Shown: positions 17,251-27,840 of the stretch, in pieces
Position numbering within the stretch: the stretch's first letter is position 1
Layout: each line of letters begins with the position of its first letter
Assembly (NCBI RefSeq): GCF_947499295.1
Contig: NZ_CANMNP010000009.1
Span: 1-64,000 of the forward strand
Length of the DNA: 64,000 bases
Origin: an uncultured Roseibium sp.
GTDB taxonomy: Bacteria > Pseudomonadota > Alphaproteobacteria > Rhizobiales > Stappiaceae
Reading direction: 5' to 3'
The notes under the pieces: generated by a model
The model's database searches: none
Told to the model about the DNA's origin: nothing
The model's input: only the letters and a program-made list of their open reading frames with translations
Position numbers and translations under genes: made by a program

Positions 17251-18141
17251 CTACCGCGCGGCAAAAATCTCATAGCCTTTGGGCAATGGCTTGCCGTCGC
17301 GTTCGGCTTCCGCTTTCAGGCAGTCGAGCAGGTCCTGCCGGCTGTCCTCAAAACTGGGCATGACACTGGTTGCAGCAAAAGCCAGCCGTTCCAGACCGAT
17401 GCCGCCGAGTTCCAGTGCGCTTTCCGGCTGCTCGGGCGGCGTGATCCCGATATCTGCGATTTCAAGATGCCCTGCGAGAGGATAGACAAGTTCATCGCTT
17501 GTCCTCGCAGCCAGAGGATAGTGAATGCTCACAGAGTGATATCCGGGTCCCGCCGGATGATCCTTAGGCGCGAAAAAACCGGAACCGTCTCCGGCTGCTT
17601 TCGCCTCGTTCATCGGTCGCAAAAGGGTACGACCAGCCCGAACCATGTCATTTGTCTCCGCATATGGAGAGAAGGCCTCAGTGGACACGAACACCAGGCG
17701 CGCCGGATCAAGCTTGGCCTTTTCAACCAGGAAATTCAGCATGTTGGCAAAGAGGCTGCGATGCTCAATCGGCTCGGATTGCCGGAGACCACAAATCGTG
17801 AAAAGGGCCAGAACTCCGGCTTCTTGGTGACGCGCAGCATCGTCAATTCTGGCAGCTGGCTGGACGACCAGGCTGTTGCCGGAAACAGGAATTTCCAAAG
17901 TTTCATCATATCGCAGACCGCCATTGAAGCGATCGCCTGTCAGCAGTCCGAGTGGTTCTGTCGTTTTGTAGCCCAACTGGCCGAAATGTGACCGAAACTC
18001 CGTTTCAAGCGAGACAGCCGCTTCCGTGGCACCGAACGCCAATCCGGTTCCTGCAGTCAGGCCGGCAGCTCCGGCAAGCGACAGCTCCAGAACGGTTCTA
18101 CGGGAAATCTGCTTGGTCTTGCTTTTCGTCATTTCGCTCAA
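17251..18141 (-). CDS. Tat-exported protein resembling an alanyl-tRNA synthetase catalytic core
   Basis: The 296-residue protein begins with a Tat signal (ISRRTVLELSLAGAAGLTAG). The rest follows the order of class II AlaRS core segments, at low identity: FRSHFGQLGYKTTEPLGLL (like the start of AlaRS), LALFTICGLRQSE, then PARLVFVSTE, PKDHPAGPGYHSVSIHY (where AlaRS has its GPCGPCxEI region), HLEIADIGI (where AlaRS has LEIWNLVF), and finally GGIGLERLAF, matching motif 3 (GxGLER). There is no anticodon, editing or C-Ala domain. Export makes tRNA charging unlikely; a repurposed adenylating or binding protein is possible. It faces the betC gene tail to tail. Confidence 0.55.
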   Translation of the reverse strand: MSEMTKSKTKQISRRTVLELSLAGAAGLTAGTGLAFGATEAAVSLETEFRSHFGQLGYKTTEPLGLLTGDRFNGGLRYDETLEIPVSGNSLVVQPAARIDDAARHQEAGVLALFTICGLRQSEPIEHRSLFANMLNFLVEKAKLDPARLVFVSTEAFSPYAETNDMVRAGRTLLRPMNEAKAAGDGSGFFAPKDHPAGPGYHSVSIHYPLAARTSDELVYPLAGHLEIADIGITPPEQPESALELGGIGLERLAFAATSVMPSFEDSRQDLLDCLKAEAERDGKPLPKGYEIFAAR

Positions 18142-18310
18142 TCGCTCTCGCCGGGTCTACCCTGAAACACTCTTTTGACTGCCTGATCCATTTTGCCAGA
18201 CCACACACTGGTCCTCAGAATACGTACAGAAAGAGTTTTGGCCAGATCCAGCTCCATTACAAATTCTCAAGAAAGTCTGCTTTCGATGCTTCATCTAACA
18301 GAAGGCTGGA

Positions 18311-19912
18311 TCAGCGCTGGTCCCAATTGGCGCGCGTCCCGCGCACATCGATGTGTACAAAGCTTCGGTAAATTCCAACCCCGCCTTCAAACAGCCCATT
18401 TGAGCGAAGTGATTTCATGCGGCTGGCCCAGTCGCCGGTGACGCCAGCACCGCCGCCGACAACCTTAAAGTCTGCCGCGGTAAAGGCCATGTGCTGGCTG
18501 CGTGTGGCCCCGCCGATGCTGGAATTGTATTTCGGGCTTCGGTAGACGCTGGTCAGAACCACCGGAACGCCAACCTGTTCGCGAAACGCGTCTAAAGCTC
18601 TGGCAAGAGGAAGAACATTTTCCCAGAGTTCACGGGGTGGGTCGGTGTTGAGGCCGTTGGCCCCGTGGGAGCCGCCTTTGATCAGAAATTCATGCCATTT
18701 GAAATGACGGACCTCGGGCAAACGTTCTTCAAAAAATGCCTGAAAGGGGTGTGCCGGTGGCACGACACCATCGATGTTGGGCTTGTTGTCTGCAACGACA
18801 GCATCCGCATTGGCATCGGAATCCGGTTGTCCTTGTTCGTTTTCTCCGACCACATCCAGCTTCAGGTCCACATGCCCGTGGTCATGGAGAAATTTCAGGA
18901 AGGTCGCACAACCGCATTGTTTGGAAACCGCCGATTTGTTGAAGACCCCGTCTCCGACATACTTGCCTTTCGTATAGATGGACGAAAAGCTCCAGAGATA
19001 GGGCGACGGCAGCCTCTTCTTGCGATAGCCCCAGCCATTGTACCGCTCCCATCGCCACAGTGCTCTTGGCAATGACCAGTCGGAGAGACCCGCAAGCTTC
19101 TGGTGCGTAAGTGCGTCCCTTGCGCTCTCCTCCCAGGAGTTTGGCGGCAGCCAGGCGGCGGGACGTCCGGACGGCACACGAAAGGTACGGTTCGACAAGG
19201 GGTCGCCATTGTGAAGATGTGTTGAAAAATTATAGGACGATTCCAGCAGGTGGATCGCTGCGACGAACCACCAGGGGATCCCAAGCGGGTTCCCGACAGC
19301 CTCATAGCGCGATTTCTCGGCCACCGCCTTCAGAGCGTATTTTTTGACCAGCGCTTCACGGTCGTTCTTGAAACCGGAAGAAACAAAGAAACGGATATAT
19401 TCGTCCGCAATTTCCTCATACTTGCGGCTTGTCGATGTCTTGGGTCCGGTCAGAATTCCGGAGTTGGCGATATCATCGGGTATCTTCACGGGATCAAGGA
19501 CCGGTGCGATCATGTCCTCGTCGTTGTTCAGATCCTCGACCTCCTGGTCGGAATTGTGTGTCTTGCGCATGCCTTCGTCATCATGAAAAAGGCGAAGCGC
19601 TTCACCCAGACGCCCGATAATCGATGACAGTGCCGGAGCCTGAATAGGATTGCGAACCGGAGAAATTGCAACAAACGTCCGGTCCAGATCGGTCATGGCT
19701 TCCAGCATTTTCTCGGTGACATTCAAAAAGCGCCGTGTGCCGGACCGAAAGCCTTCCACGCTTTCCAGAAGACGACGCTCAAGCAGCTCATTGCCGAAGG
19801 CGCGGATCGCATTCACTTCTTCAATCGTTTGCGCCTTGTCGAGCAGGTCGAACAGATTGGCCAAAGACAGATCGTCGTTGAGTTTAGCGAGTACTTCTTC
19901 AGACGAATCCAC
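18311..19912 (-). CDS. Two-domain wall hydrolase: lysozyme-like plus M15 (YcbK-like) peptidase
   Basis: The 533-residue protein has three parts. Residues 1 to about 200 are helical and unfamiliar. Next is a lysozyme-like domain recognisable by WFVAAIHLLESSYNFSTHLH, with a likely catalytic Glu, and by RWERYNGWGYR and YLWSFSSIYTKGKY. After a linker rich in Asp/Asn comes an M15 domain of the YcbK kind: SVYRSPKYNSSIGGATRSQH, then AADFKV and FVHIDVRG carry the Zn ligands. The start is the GTG at 19912, five bases after AAGGAGG. There is no signal peptide. It follows a lipoprotein gene by 25 bases. Together the domains could cut both glycan and peptide of peptidoglycan. Confidence 0.75.
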   Translation of the reverse strand: MDSSEEVLAKLNDDLSLANLFDLLDKAQTIEEVNAIRAFGNELLERRLLESVEGFRSGTRRFLNVTEKMLEAMTDLDRTFVAISPVRNPIQAPALSSIIGRLGEALRLFHDDEGMRKTHNSDQEVEDLNNDEDMIAPVLDPVKIPDDIANSGILTGPKTSTSRKYEEIADEYIRFFVSSGFKNDREALVKKYALKAVAEKSRYEAVGNPLGIPWWFVAAIHLLESSYNFSTHLHNGDPLSNRTFRVPSGRPAAWLPPNSWEESARDALTHQKLAGLSDWSLPRALWRWERYNGWGYRKKRLPSPYLWSFSSIYTKGKYVGDGVFNKSAVSKQCGCATFLKFLHDHGHVDLKLDVVGENEQGQPDSDANADAVVADNKPNIDGVVPPAHPFQAFFEERLPEVRHFKWHEFLIKGGSHGANGLNTDPPRELWENVLPLARALDAFREQVGVPVVLTSVYRSPKYNSSIGGATRSQHMAFTAADFKVVGGGAGVTGDWASRMKSLRSNGLFEGGVGIYRSFVHIDVRGTRANWDQR

Positions 19913-19937
19913 AACACCCTCCTTGGTGCCAGACGCC

Positions 19938-20945
19938 TTATTGGCTCCCGGCAGCTGCGAGACGGACTTTTCGGATAGACACCCAGAATGCGTTTGACCG
20001 GCGCCGTATTTCCTCGGCCTCAACCGCGACCTCGGTGAGGTTGGCGACGGTTACCTGGGGTGTTTCAGCGGCCGCGACCAGGACGTCCAGTGCCTCCGAA
20101 GTCTGGTCAAGCAGGTTCACGTAAGCTGTCAGGCTTTCATGAAAGCGTTTGATACTGAGCGAGATGGCACTGAAGCGTTTGTTAGCCGCGGCGACAGCTT
20201 TTGTATCGCCGGACAGTTCCGCGATCCTTCGGTCCGCCCGTATATTGAAAAGATCGATCTCTCGTGCCTTGCGAAAAATGTTGTAGATCGGCGTCGTGTC
20301 GTCCGCGAGCGCCTGGATCAGCTCCTGAATGTCATCTTTGCTTCTGAGGATCGATTGCCGGACGGTCGCATTCGCGCGTGCCTGTCCAAGCCGGTTGGCA
20401 AGATCTTTGGCGTAAGAAGCCGAAGGCGGGATCAAGGCCGACATGCCGCCGCTTGGCACCACGCCGATCGCCGCGACCGAATTTGCCAGCCGCACCAACT
20501 CGTCGATCCGGTTGCCGAATTCTTCGGAGCGTTTGCCCTCGGCGATATCAACGAGCATGTTGTTGTAGAGTGTGATTGCCTCCAGGGCATTACGGCGGGC
20601 AACGATGGACGGATCCTCGTCGATGCGTGCATTGTCCTGACTACGGGCGGTGTCCGGATCGAAACACAAAGGGTATCCGAGACGGGATGTTCCACATCTG
20701 GCATCGCCTGCTGTCGACGTTTTGGCCGAGACGATAGGCGAAATCTCGTCCAGAAGCAGATCTCCTGCATCTCTCGCCTGCGCGAAGGCGTCCGCGTAGG
20801 TTGTCAGTGTCTCGACAGGTATTCCTGCACATCCTGTCAGCAAAAGAAAAAGTGTTGCCCAAAGCCCTTGCAAGGACTGCTTTATCTGAAGCAGTGGTTT
20901 CACTTCACTGAAAATGACCAAAAACTCCCCCGAATCGGATTGCAC
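19938..20945 (-). CDS. Predicted lipoprotein, function unknown, paired with wall hydrolase
   Basis: The product (up to 335 residues) has a hydrophobic stretch ending in a lipobox (LFLLLTGCAG) and a long, mostly helical mature part without catalytic motifs; Cys pairs occur only in ARCGTSRLGYPLCF. The start is not settled: the GTG at 20945 gives the longest frame, while a GTG at 20903 would give a signal peptide of more normal length. It directly precedes the lysozyme/M15 gene on the same strand, so it may anchor, assist or inhibit that enzyme. I do not recognise the family. Confidence 0.65.
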   Translation of the reverse strand: MQSDSGEFLVIFSEVKPLLQIKQSLQGLWATLFLLLTGCAGIPVETLTTYADAFAQARDAGDLLLDEISPIVSAKTSTAGDARCGTSRLGYPLCFDPDTARSQDNARIDEDPSIVARRNALEAITLYNNMLVDIAEGKRSEEFGNRIDELVRLANSVAAIGVVPSGGMSALIPPSASYAKDLANRLGQARANATVRQSILRSKDDIQELIQALADDTTPIYNIFRKAREIDLFNIRADRRIAELSGDTKAVAAANKRFSAISLSIKRFHESLTAYVNLLDQTSEALDVLVAAAETPQVTVANLTEVAVEAEEIRRRSNAFWVSIRKVRLAAAGSQ

Positions 20946-21223
20946 CTACGGCACCTATCCGCAAGAAAAGTAAACTACAGGCAGATAAAGTTAGCAACCT
21001 TAAGAAGTGTTGGAACTATGCAACCACCTGTAGTAACGAGGTTGTGGAGCCAGCAAACCTTCTTGGATCTGCGCTTGCCGCAAAAACGACAGATGCTCCA
21101 AGGGCAACTTTGAAAGCCTCCTGACACCATTCTGTCAGGAGAGTGGCAGGAAGTTTGAATTTGCGGAACAAAACCGCAACGGCCCTCTTCCCTCGCACGC
21201 GCAACCGGACCATATTGGCCGGT

Positions 21224-24241
<3,018 letters not shown>

Positions 24242-24330
24242 GTCTCGGTCAACGCTTGGGATTTAGTTGGACCATGGATCATGTTCGGGGAGACATTTTA
24301 TTCGATGCAATGCCTTGCCCTCCCTCAAAT

Positions 24331-24363
24331 GTCATCCCCGACTTGATCGGGGATCCGATCCAC
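24331..24363 (+). repeat. Palindromic repeat copy 1, 5' of the GIY-YIG gene
   Basis: The 26-base core at 24331-24356 starts GTCATCCCCGACTTGATCGG and is self-complementary as CCCCGA-CTTGA-TCGGGG. Similarity to copy 2 extends through ATCCAC, giving 33 bases with one difference. It ends 13 bases before the GIY-YIG start codon. Confidence 0.9.
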
Positions 24364-24376
24364 GCAACAAAACAAC

Positions 24377-24664
24377 ATGGCCTTCTTCGTCTATGTTCTG
24401 GCAAGCCGACAGCGCGGAACACTTTACACTGGCATTACAAACGACCTTGGGAGGCGGGTCCATGAGCACCTGCAGAAGACCGGAAGCAAGTTCACACGGC
24501 GATATGGTGTGACGCGGCTGGTTTATTACGAAGTCTTTGAAGATCCGAACACGGCGATCACGCGGGAGAAACGTCTCAAGCGCTGGCCACGTGAATGGAA
24601 AATCCAGGCAATCGAGGAATTCAATCCAGACTGGCGAGACCTCTATGAGGAGCTAAACCGTTAG
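24377..24664 (+). CDS. Small GIY-YIG nuclease-family protein
   Basis: This 95-residue protein is a stand-alone GIY-YIG domain of the YhbQ/UPF0213 style: FVYVLASRQRGTLYTGITND has the two Tyr-containing strands (VYV...YTG), LGRRVHEHL holds the catalytic Arg, and the end has TREKRLKRWPREWKIQAIEE with the conserved Glu region. Such proteins have a nuclease fold; their cellular roles are mostly unknown. The gene is framed by inverted copies of a 33-base palindromic repeat, with a third copy downstream. It has no obvious operon partner and lies after uvrB; the 5' repeat sits where its promoter or leader would be. Confidence 0.88.
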   Translation: MAFFVYVLASRQRGTLYTGITNDLGRRVHEHLQKTGSKFTRRYGVTRLVYYEVFEDPNTAITREKRLKRWPREWKIQAIEEFNPDWRDLYEELNR

Positions 24665-24683
24665 GAACCGGGCTGGCTGATAA

Positions 24684-24716
24684 GTGGATTGGATCCCCGA
24701 TCAAGTCGGGGATGAC
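24684..24716 (-). repeat. Palindromic repeat copy 2, inverted, 3' of the GIY-YIG gene
   Basis: The 26-base core (24691-24716) is the exact reverse complement of copy 1, and the flanking bases to 24684 extend the match to 33 bases with one difference. It begins 20 bases after the stop of the GIY-YIG gene, so the gene sits between two inverted copies about 320 bases apart. Confidence 0.9.
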
Positions 24717-24932
24717 CTGATTTTGTCTGAGGGACTAACGAGCTTATGATTTAGCGGTGGTACGTTGCTGAACCGGTACACGCTTTAAATCTTGCGAGAA
24801 CTTGATCGTCAGCTAGACGGCAATAGTTCGGCAACACGTTGCCTCTACCAACTGTTCTGGAAATGATTGAACCAAGGATCGCGCCTTAGGCGACACCCAT
24901 TGTCTGACGCATAAGTTCGCCCTGCCTTCAGC

Positions 24933-24958
24933 GTCATCCCCGACTTGATCGGGGATCC
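24933..24958 (+). repeat. Palindromic repeat copy 3
   Basis: This is an exact third copy of the 26-base core, in the orientation of copy 1. The preceding bases (GCCCT-CCT-CA pattern) also resemble those before copy 1. It lies in the non-coding stretch before the caspase-like gene, which is transcribed towards it. Confidence 0.9.
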
Positions 24959-25017
24959 AAGTCACCTCACGTGACCAGGCGCGGTCAGTCATGAGACACA
25001 GTTGTTCTACCAACCTC

Positions 25018-26169
25018 TTACAGCACCCACCCGGTCGTGATCCACGACCGTTCCTTGCCGTCAACGTAGAGACCGATCTCGACAGTCGCATCGGCGTTTG
25101 CCGGATCGGCGTAGAACCAAAGATGTGCGTCGTGGCCGTCCCCGGTCTTGAAATAGTAACCAGCGCCTCCGTCGTCGGGATTTCGAAGGTCTGCCGGAGA
25201 GTATGTCTGGCCGAAGCCACCGGACACCAAAAGCGCTCCGTTCAGAACACAGACTTCCAGAAACCTGTTGCCTCGGTCGGTCAGCACCAGGCTTTGCAGA
25301 TCATCGTCAGTTTCCAGGTAACGCTCCGGCGCATCAAGCGAGATGGTCTCGCCGCCTGCGGGGCAGGTGCCTTCGTCCAAATGCGTCGCTGCCTTAAGAG
25401 GATGCTCGAGGGTCAAGCGGAGATGAACCGACAGTGTGCCTTCAGTATAGGGCAGCTGCTTGTCACCCGTCCGGGTGCGCACAAAATTGGTGATGTCGAT
25501 CAGGGCTTCGGTCAGTTTCACTTCTTCCTGAGCAGTCAGAACAGAAGAAAAGGCTTCCATGAACGGGCTGTTCTGCCCATCGCCGTCATAAGCCAGATGA
25601 TTGGGCTGGGCGGAATAGATCACCATCAGATCAGAGAGCTGATGATTGACCCTGGACAGGCCGGAAGCGTCCGGATTGAAGAGTTTTTCCAGGGACCGTG
25701 TTGTGGCGAAGGGATTGTCCCGGCAGGCGTCCACGATCAGCAGCTTGACACCGGACGATGCCGCAAGTGCCTCCAGGAATTCTTCCATCCGGACGGCGGT
25801 TTCTTCAAAGACAGCCCGCGTGGCAGCGCCCGTATCGGTCGCAAGCAGGTAATTGACGTTGTCAGCCTGGACGCCATGACCTGCAAAGAAGATCGCCGCC
25901 ACCTCGGCATCAACGGCATCTTGCCGGAATGCGGCAAGCGCAGTGCGCATCTCCGAAGCATCCGCATTCAGCACCAGCCGGGTCTCGAACCCGAGCGCGG
26001 TGAAGGTTCTGGATGCAAGATCCGCATCACGCGGCGGGTTGTCCAGCGGCAAGACATTGTCATAGGCGGCGTTGCCGATGATCAGAGCCAGTTTGCCCTC
26101 TGCCGCAGCAGTAAGTGGCACCAAGCACAGGACAGTTCCGGCAATCGCCGCGGCGGCATTTCTGATCAT
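25018..26169 (-). CDS. Exported caspase-like peptidase (C14 family)
   Basis: The 383-residue protein has a signal peptide (MIRNAAAAIAGTVLCLVPLTAAA) directly followed by a p20-like caspase domain. KLALIIGNAAYDNVLPLDNP is the family start, His98 in FFAGHGVQ and Cys149 in LLIVDACRDNPF form the expected dyad, and VIYSAQPNHLAYDG follows. The C-terminal third (after about residue 250) is not caspase-like and has paired cysteines, perhaps a binding domain. Bacterial caspase homologues usually prefer basic residues at P1 and some act in regulated cell death or signalling; the role here is unknown. It is on the same strand as the downstream-lying cyclase gene. Confidence 0.85.
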   Translation of the reverse strand: MIRNAAAAIAGTVLCLVPLTAAAEGKLALIIGNAAYDNVLPLDNPPRDADLASRTFTALGFETRLVLNADASEMRTALAAFRQDAVDAEVAAIFFAGHGVQADNVNYLLATDTGAATRAVFEETAVRMEEFLEALAASSGVKLLIVDACRDNPFATTRSLEKLFNPDASGLSRVNHQLSDLMVIYSAQPNHLAYDGDGQNSPFMEAFSSVLTAQEEVKLTEALIDITNFVRTRTGDKQLPYTEGTLSVHLRLTLEHPLKAATHLDEGTCPAGGETISLDAPERYLETDDDLQSLVLTDRGNRFLEVCVLNGALLVSGGFGQTYSPADLRNPDDGGAGYYFKTGDGHDAHLWFYADPANADATVEIGLYVDGKERSWITTGWVL

Positions 26170-26300
26170 CGACTTCCCCCTCGGTATGGACTGAACCGCA
26201 TGTTGCCCGCTGGCTCATCAATTTCCGAACGCACCCACACTTGCAGACTATACCAGCCTTGGCCGGTTCGCTGCACATATTGACGCAGCGGAACTCAATC

Positions 26301-27608
26301 TCAAACCTTCAAGGGCAGCGTGAAAACCGGGACAGGATCGGCAAGTCCACGCAGCTGCTGCAGTCCAAGCAGCTGGGGTGTTTCCCCCGCAAGTTTCCCG
26401 GAAACACCGGCATCCATCAGAACGGACTGCCCGAGAACCTTGGCATGTGCTTCCAGTCGGGCCGCGCGGTTGACCGTGTCACCATAAACGGTGAAGGCCT
26501 GCCGATCTGATGAACCGATGCTGCCCGCCGCAACCGGTCCAGCCGCAAGCCCGATACGGATCGAGAAACCGGCCTGTTTAGCGCACAGCAGCAAATCGCG
26601 GCCTGCGGCAACCGCATCCTGCTCAGGATGATCGCTGTCAATCGGCGCGCCAAAAGAGGCCATCAGACCGTCGCCGGTGAACTGAATGACGACCCCGTCG
26701 TGCCGGCTGACCTCTTCGGCACATCCGGACAGGAAGTCGTTCAGGTTTTCAATCACTTCTGTTGGAGGCCGACCGGCCGAGTAAGCCGTGAAACCGGCGA
26801 TATCCATGACAAGGATTGCCGCATGACGTTCCTGCGGGACAAGAGCGGACGGATCGTCGATCAGGCGCTGGGCAATGGCTTCAGGCACATAACGGCCGAG
26901 TGTCGCCGCAATCTGCTCGCGCTCCGCCTGGGCAGCGACCTGTGCCATGAAAACCCGGCGGGCACGCAGCACGGCAAGCGCCAGGATGAGCGTTGCTATC
27001 ATCAAAAAACCGGTCTCTTCGATCCGGTTGCCGCGCCCGATGAAATTGGCTGACAGAAACAGCGCCTCATAGTCTGCCTTGGTGGCTCCGGGCGTCAGGT
27101 CCGACCAGGAAAGCGTGGTCTCCAGGTCCGAGATCGCGATGAAAAAAGCTGCGAACCAACCCGCCACGGCGACACCGCCGGCCCAGAGCACCAGTTTCGG
27201 CGACAAGGACAGCGTCGCCATGGCAATCAGCGGAAACAGGTAGTAGATGCCATAGGCCCTGAATGCGAGGATCTGCGGCACCGTTTCACCCTGGACAAGC
27301 GGCAGAAATGCAAAGACCGCACAGATGCCCAGAATGTCGACCGTATAGATCGCGTATTTCATCCACCAGCGGTCGAAGCGCGTTCCGATCACAGCAGCAT
27401 GAGCGATTCCGACCGCGGTGAATATCCCCAACACGCCGAAGACCAGAGGATTGGGATAAAAGCCGAAGGCAACCCATGAGGAGCCAACCCAGAGGAACGC
27501 AGCGCCGACCACAAGCGTCCGGCAGACGATGGCAAGCCTCAGGCCACGCTGCTCGGTCCGCAAAAGACGGGAAGTATCGGGCAACTCACTGGCAGGGCTT
27601 TGGCTCAT
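26301..27608 (-). CDS. Membrane-bound class III adenylate/guanylate cyclase
   Basis: The 435-residue protein has six hydrophobic segments in its first half (for example TLVVGAAFLWVGSSWVAF, MATLSLSPKLVLWAGGVAVA, TGFLMIATLILALAVL), then a short helical linker and a class III catalytic domain: AAILVMDIAGFTAYSAG (metal-binding Asp), VVIQFTGDGLMASFGAP, and FTVYGDTVNRAARLEAHA (transition-state residues). It should make cAMP or cGMP in response to a membrane signal. I chose the ATG at 27608, which has GGAG 8 bases upstream, over longer frames that start with unconserved sequence. Confidence 0.88.
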   Translation of the reverse strand: MSQSPASELPDTSRLLRTEQRGLRLAIVCRTLVVGAAFLWVGSSWVAFGFYPNPLVFGVLGIFTAVGIAHAAVIGTRFDRWWMKYAIYTVDILGICAVFAFLPLVQGETVPQILAFRAYGIYYLFPLIAMATLSLSPKLVLWAGGVAVAGWFAAFFIAISDLETTLSWSDLTPGATKADYEALFLSANFIGRGNRIEETGFLMIATLILALAVLRARRVFMAQVAAQAEREQIAATLGRYVPEAIAQRLIDDPSALVPQERHAAILVMDIAGFTAYSAGRPPTEVIENLNDFLSGCAEEVSRHDGVVIQFTGDGLMASFGAPIDSDHPEQDAVAAGRDLLLCAKQAGFSIRIGLAAGPVAAGSIGSSDRQAFTVYGDTVNRAARLEAHAKVLGQSVLMDAGVSGKLAGETPQLLGLQQLRGLADPVPVFTLPLKV

Positions 27609-27840
27609 CTTGCGCGCTCCATCGGCGAAGACATAGGACCGCACGCTGAAATTGTAAGGCTTCCGATCCAGGTGCATTGCCGTCGACAAGAACCCGGCGG
27701 GCGATGACAGCAAGTCGTTGTGATCCAGCGTCCGTGCCGGTTGTCGAGCTTGTTTCCCACACGTTGCTGCCCGAATGATCGATTGACAACGCACGCAACC
27801 TCGTCATCTTCAAAGCATGATCTGGTCAGAGGGGGCTGAC

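Larger units (their letters stand above)
24665..25017. other. 353-base non-coding stretch carrying two repeat copies
   Basis: This stretch separates the GIY-YIG gene from the stop of the caspase-like gene on the other strand. It holds copies 2 and 3 of the palindromic repeat and otherwise nothing I can support. An apparent minus-strand frame at 24813-25220 is only the translation of copy 3 plus antisense of the caspase gene. Confidence 0.7.

Noticed and set aside
20139-21113. 324-codon plus-strand frame opposite the lipoprotein gene
   Set aside because: Antisense to a lipoprotein gene with signal and lipobox; it has no domain or start signal of its own.
24813-25220. Minus-strand frame containing WIPDQVGDD
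   Set aside because: That peptide is only the translation of the palindromic repeat; the rest is antisense to the caspase-like gene.
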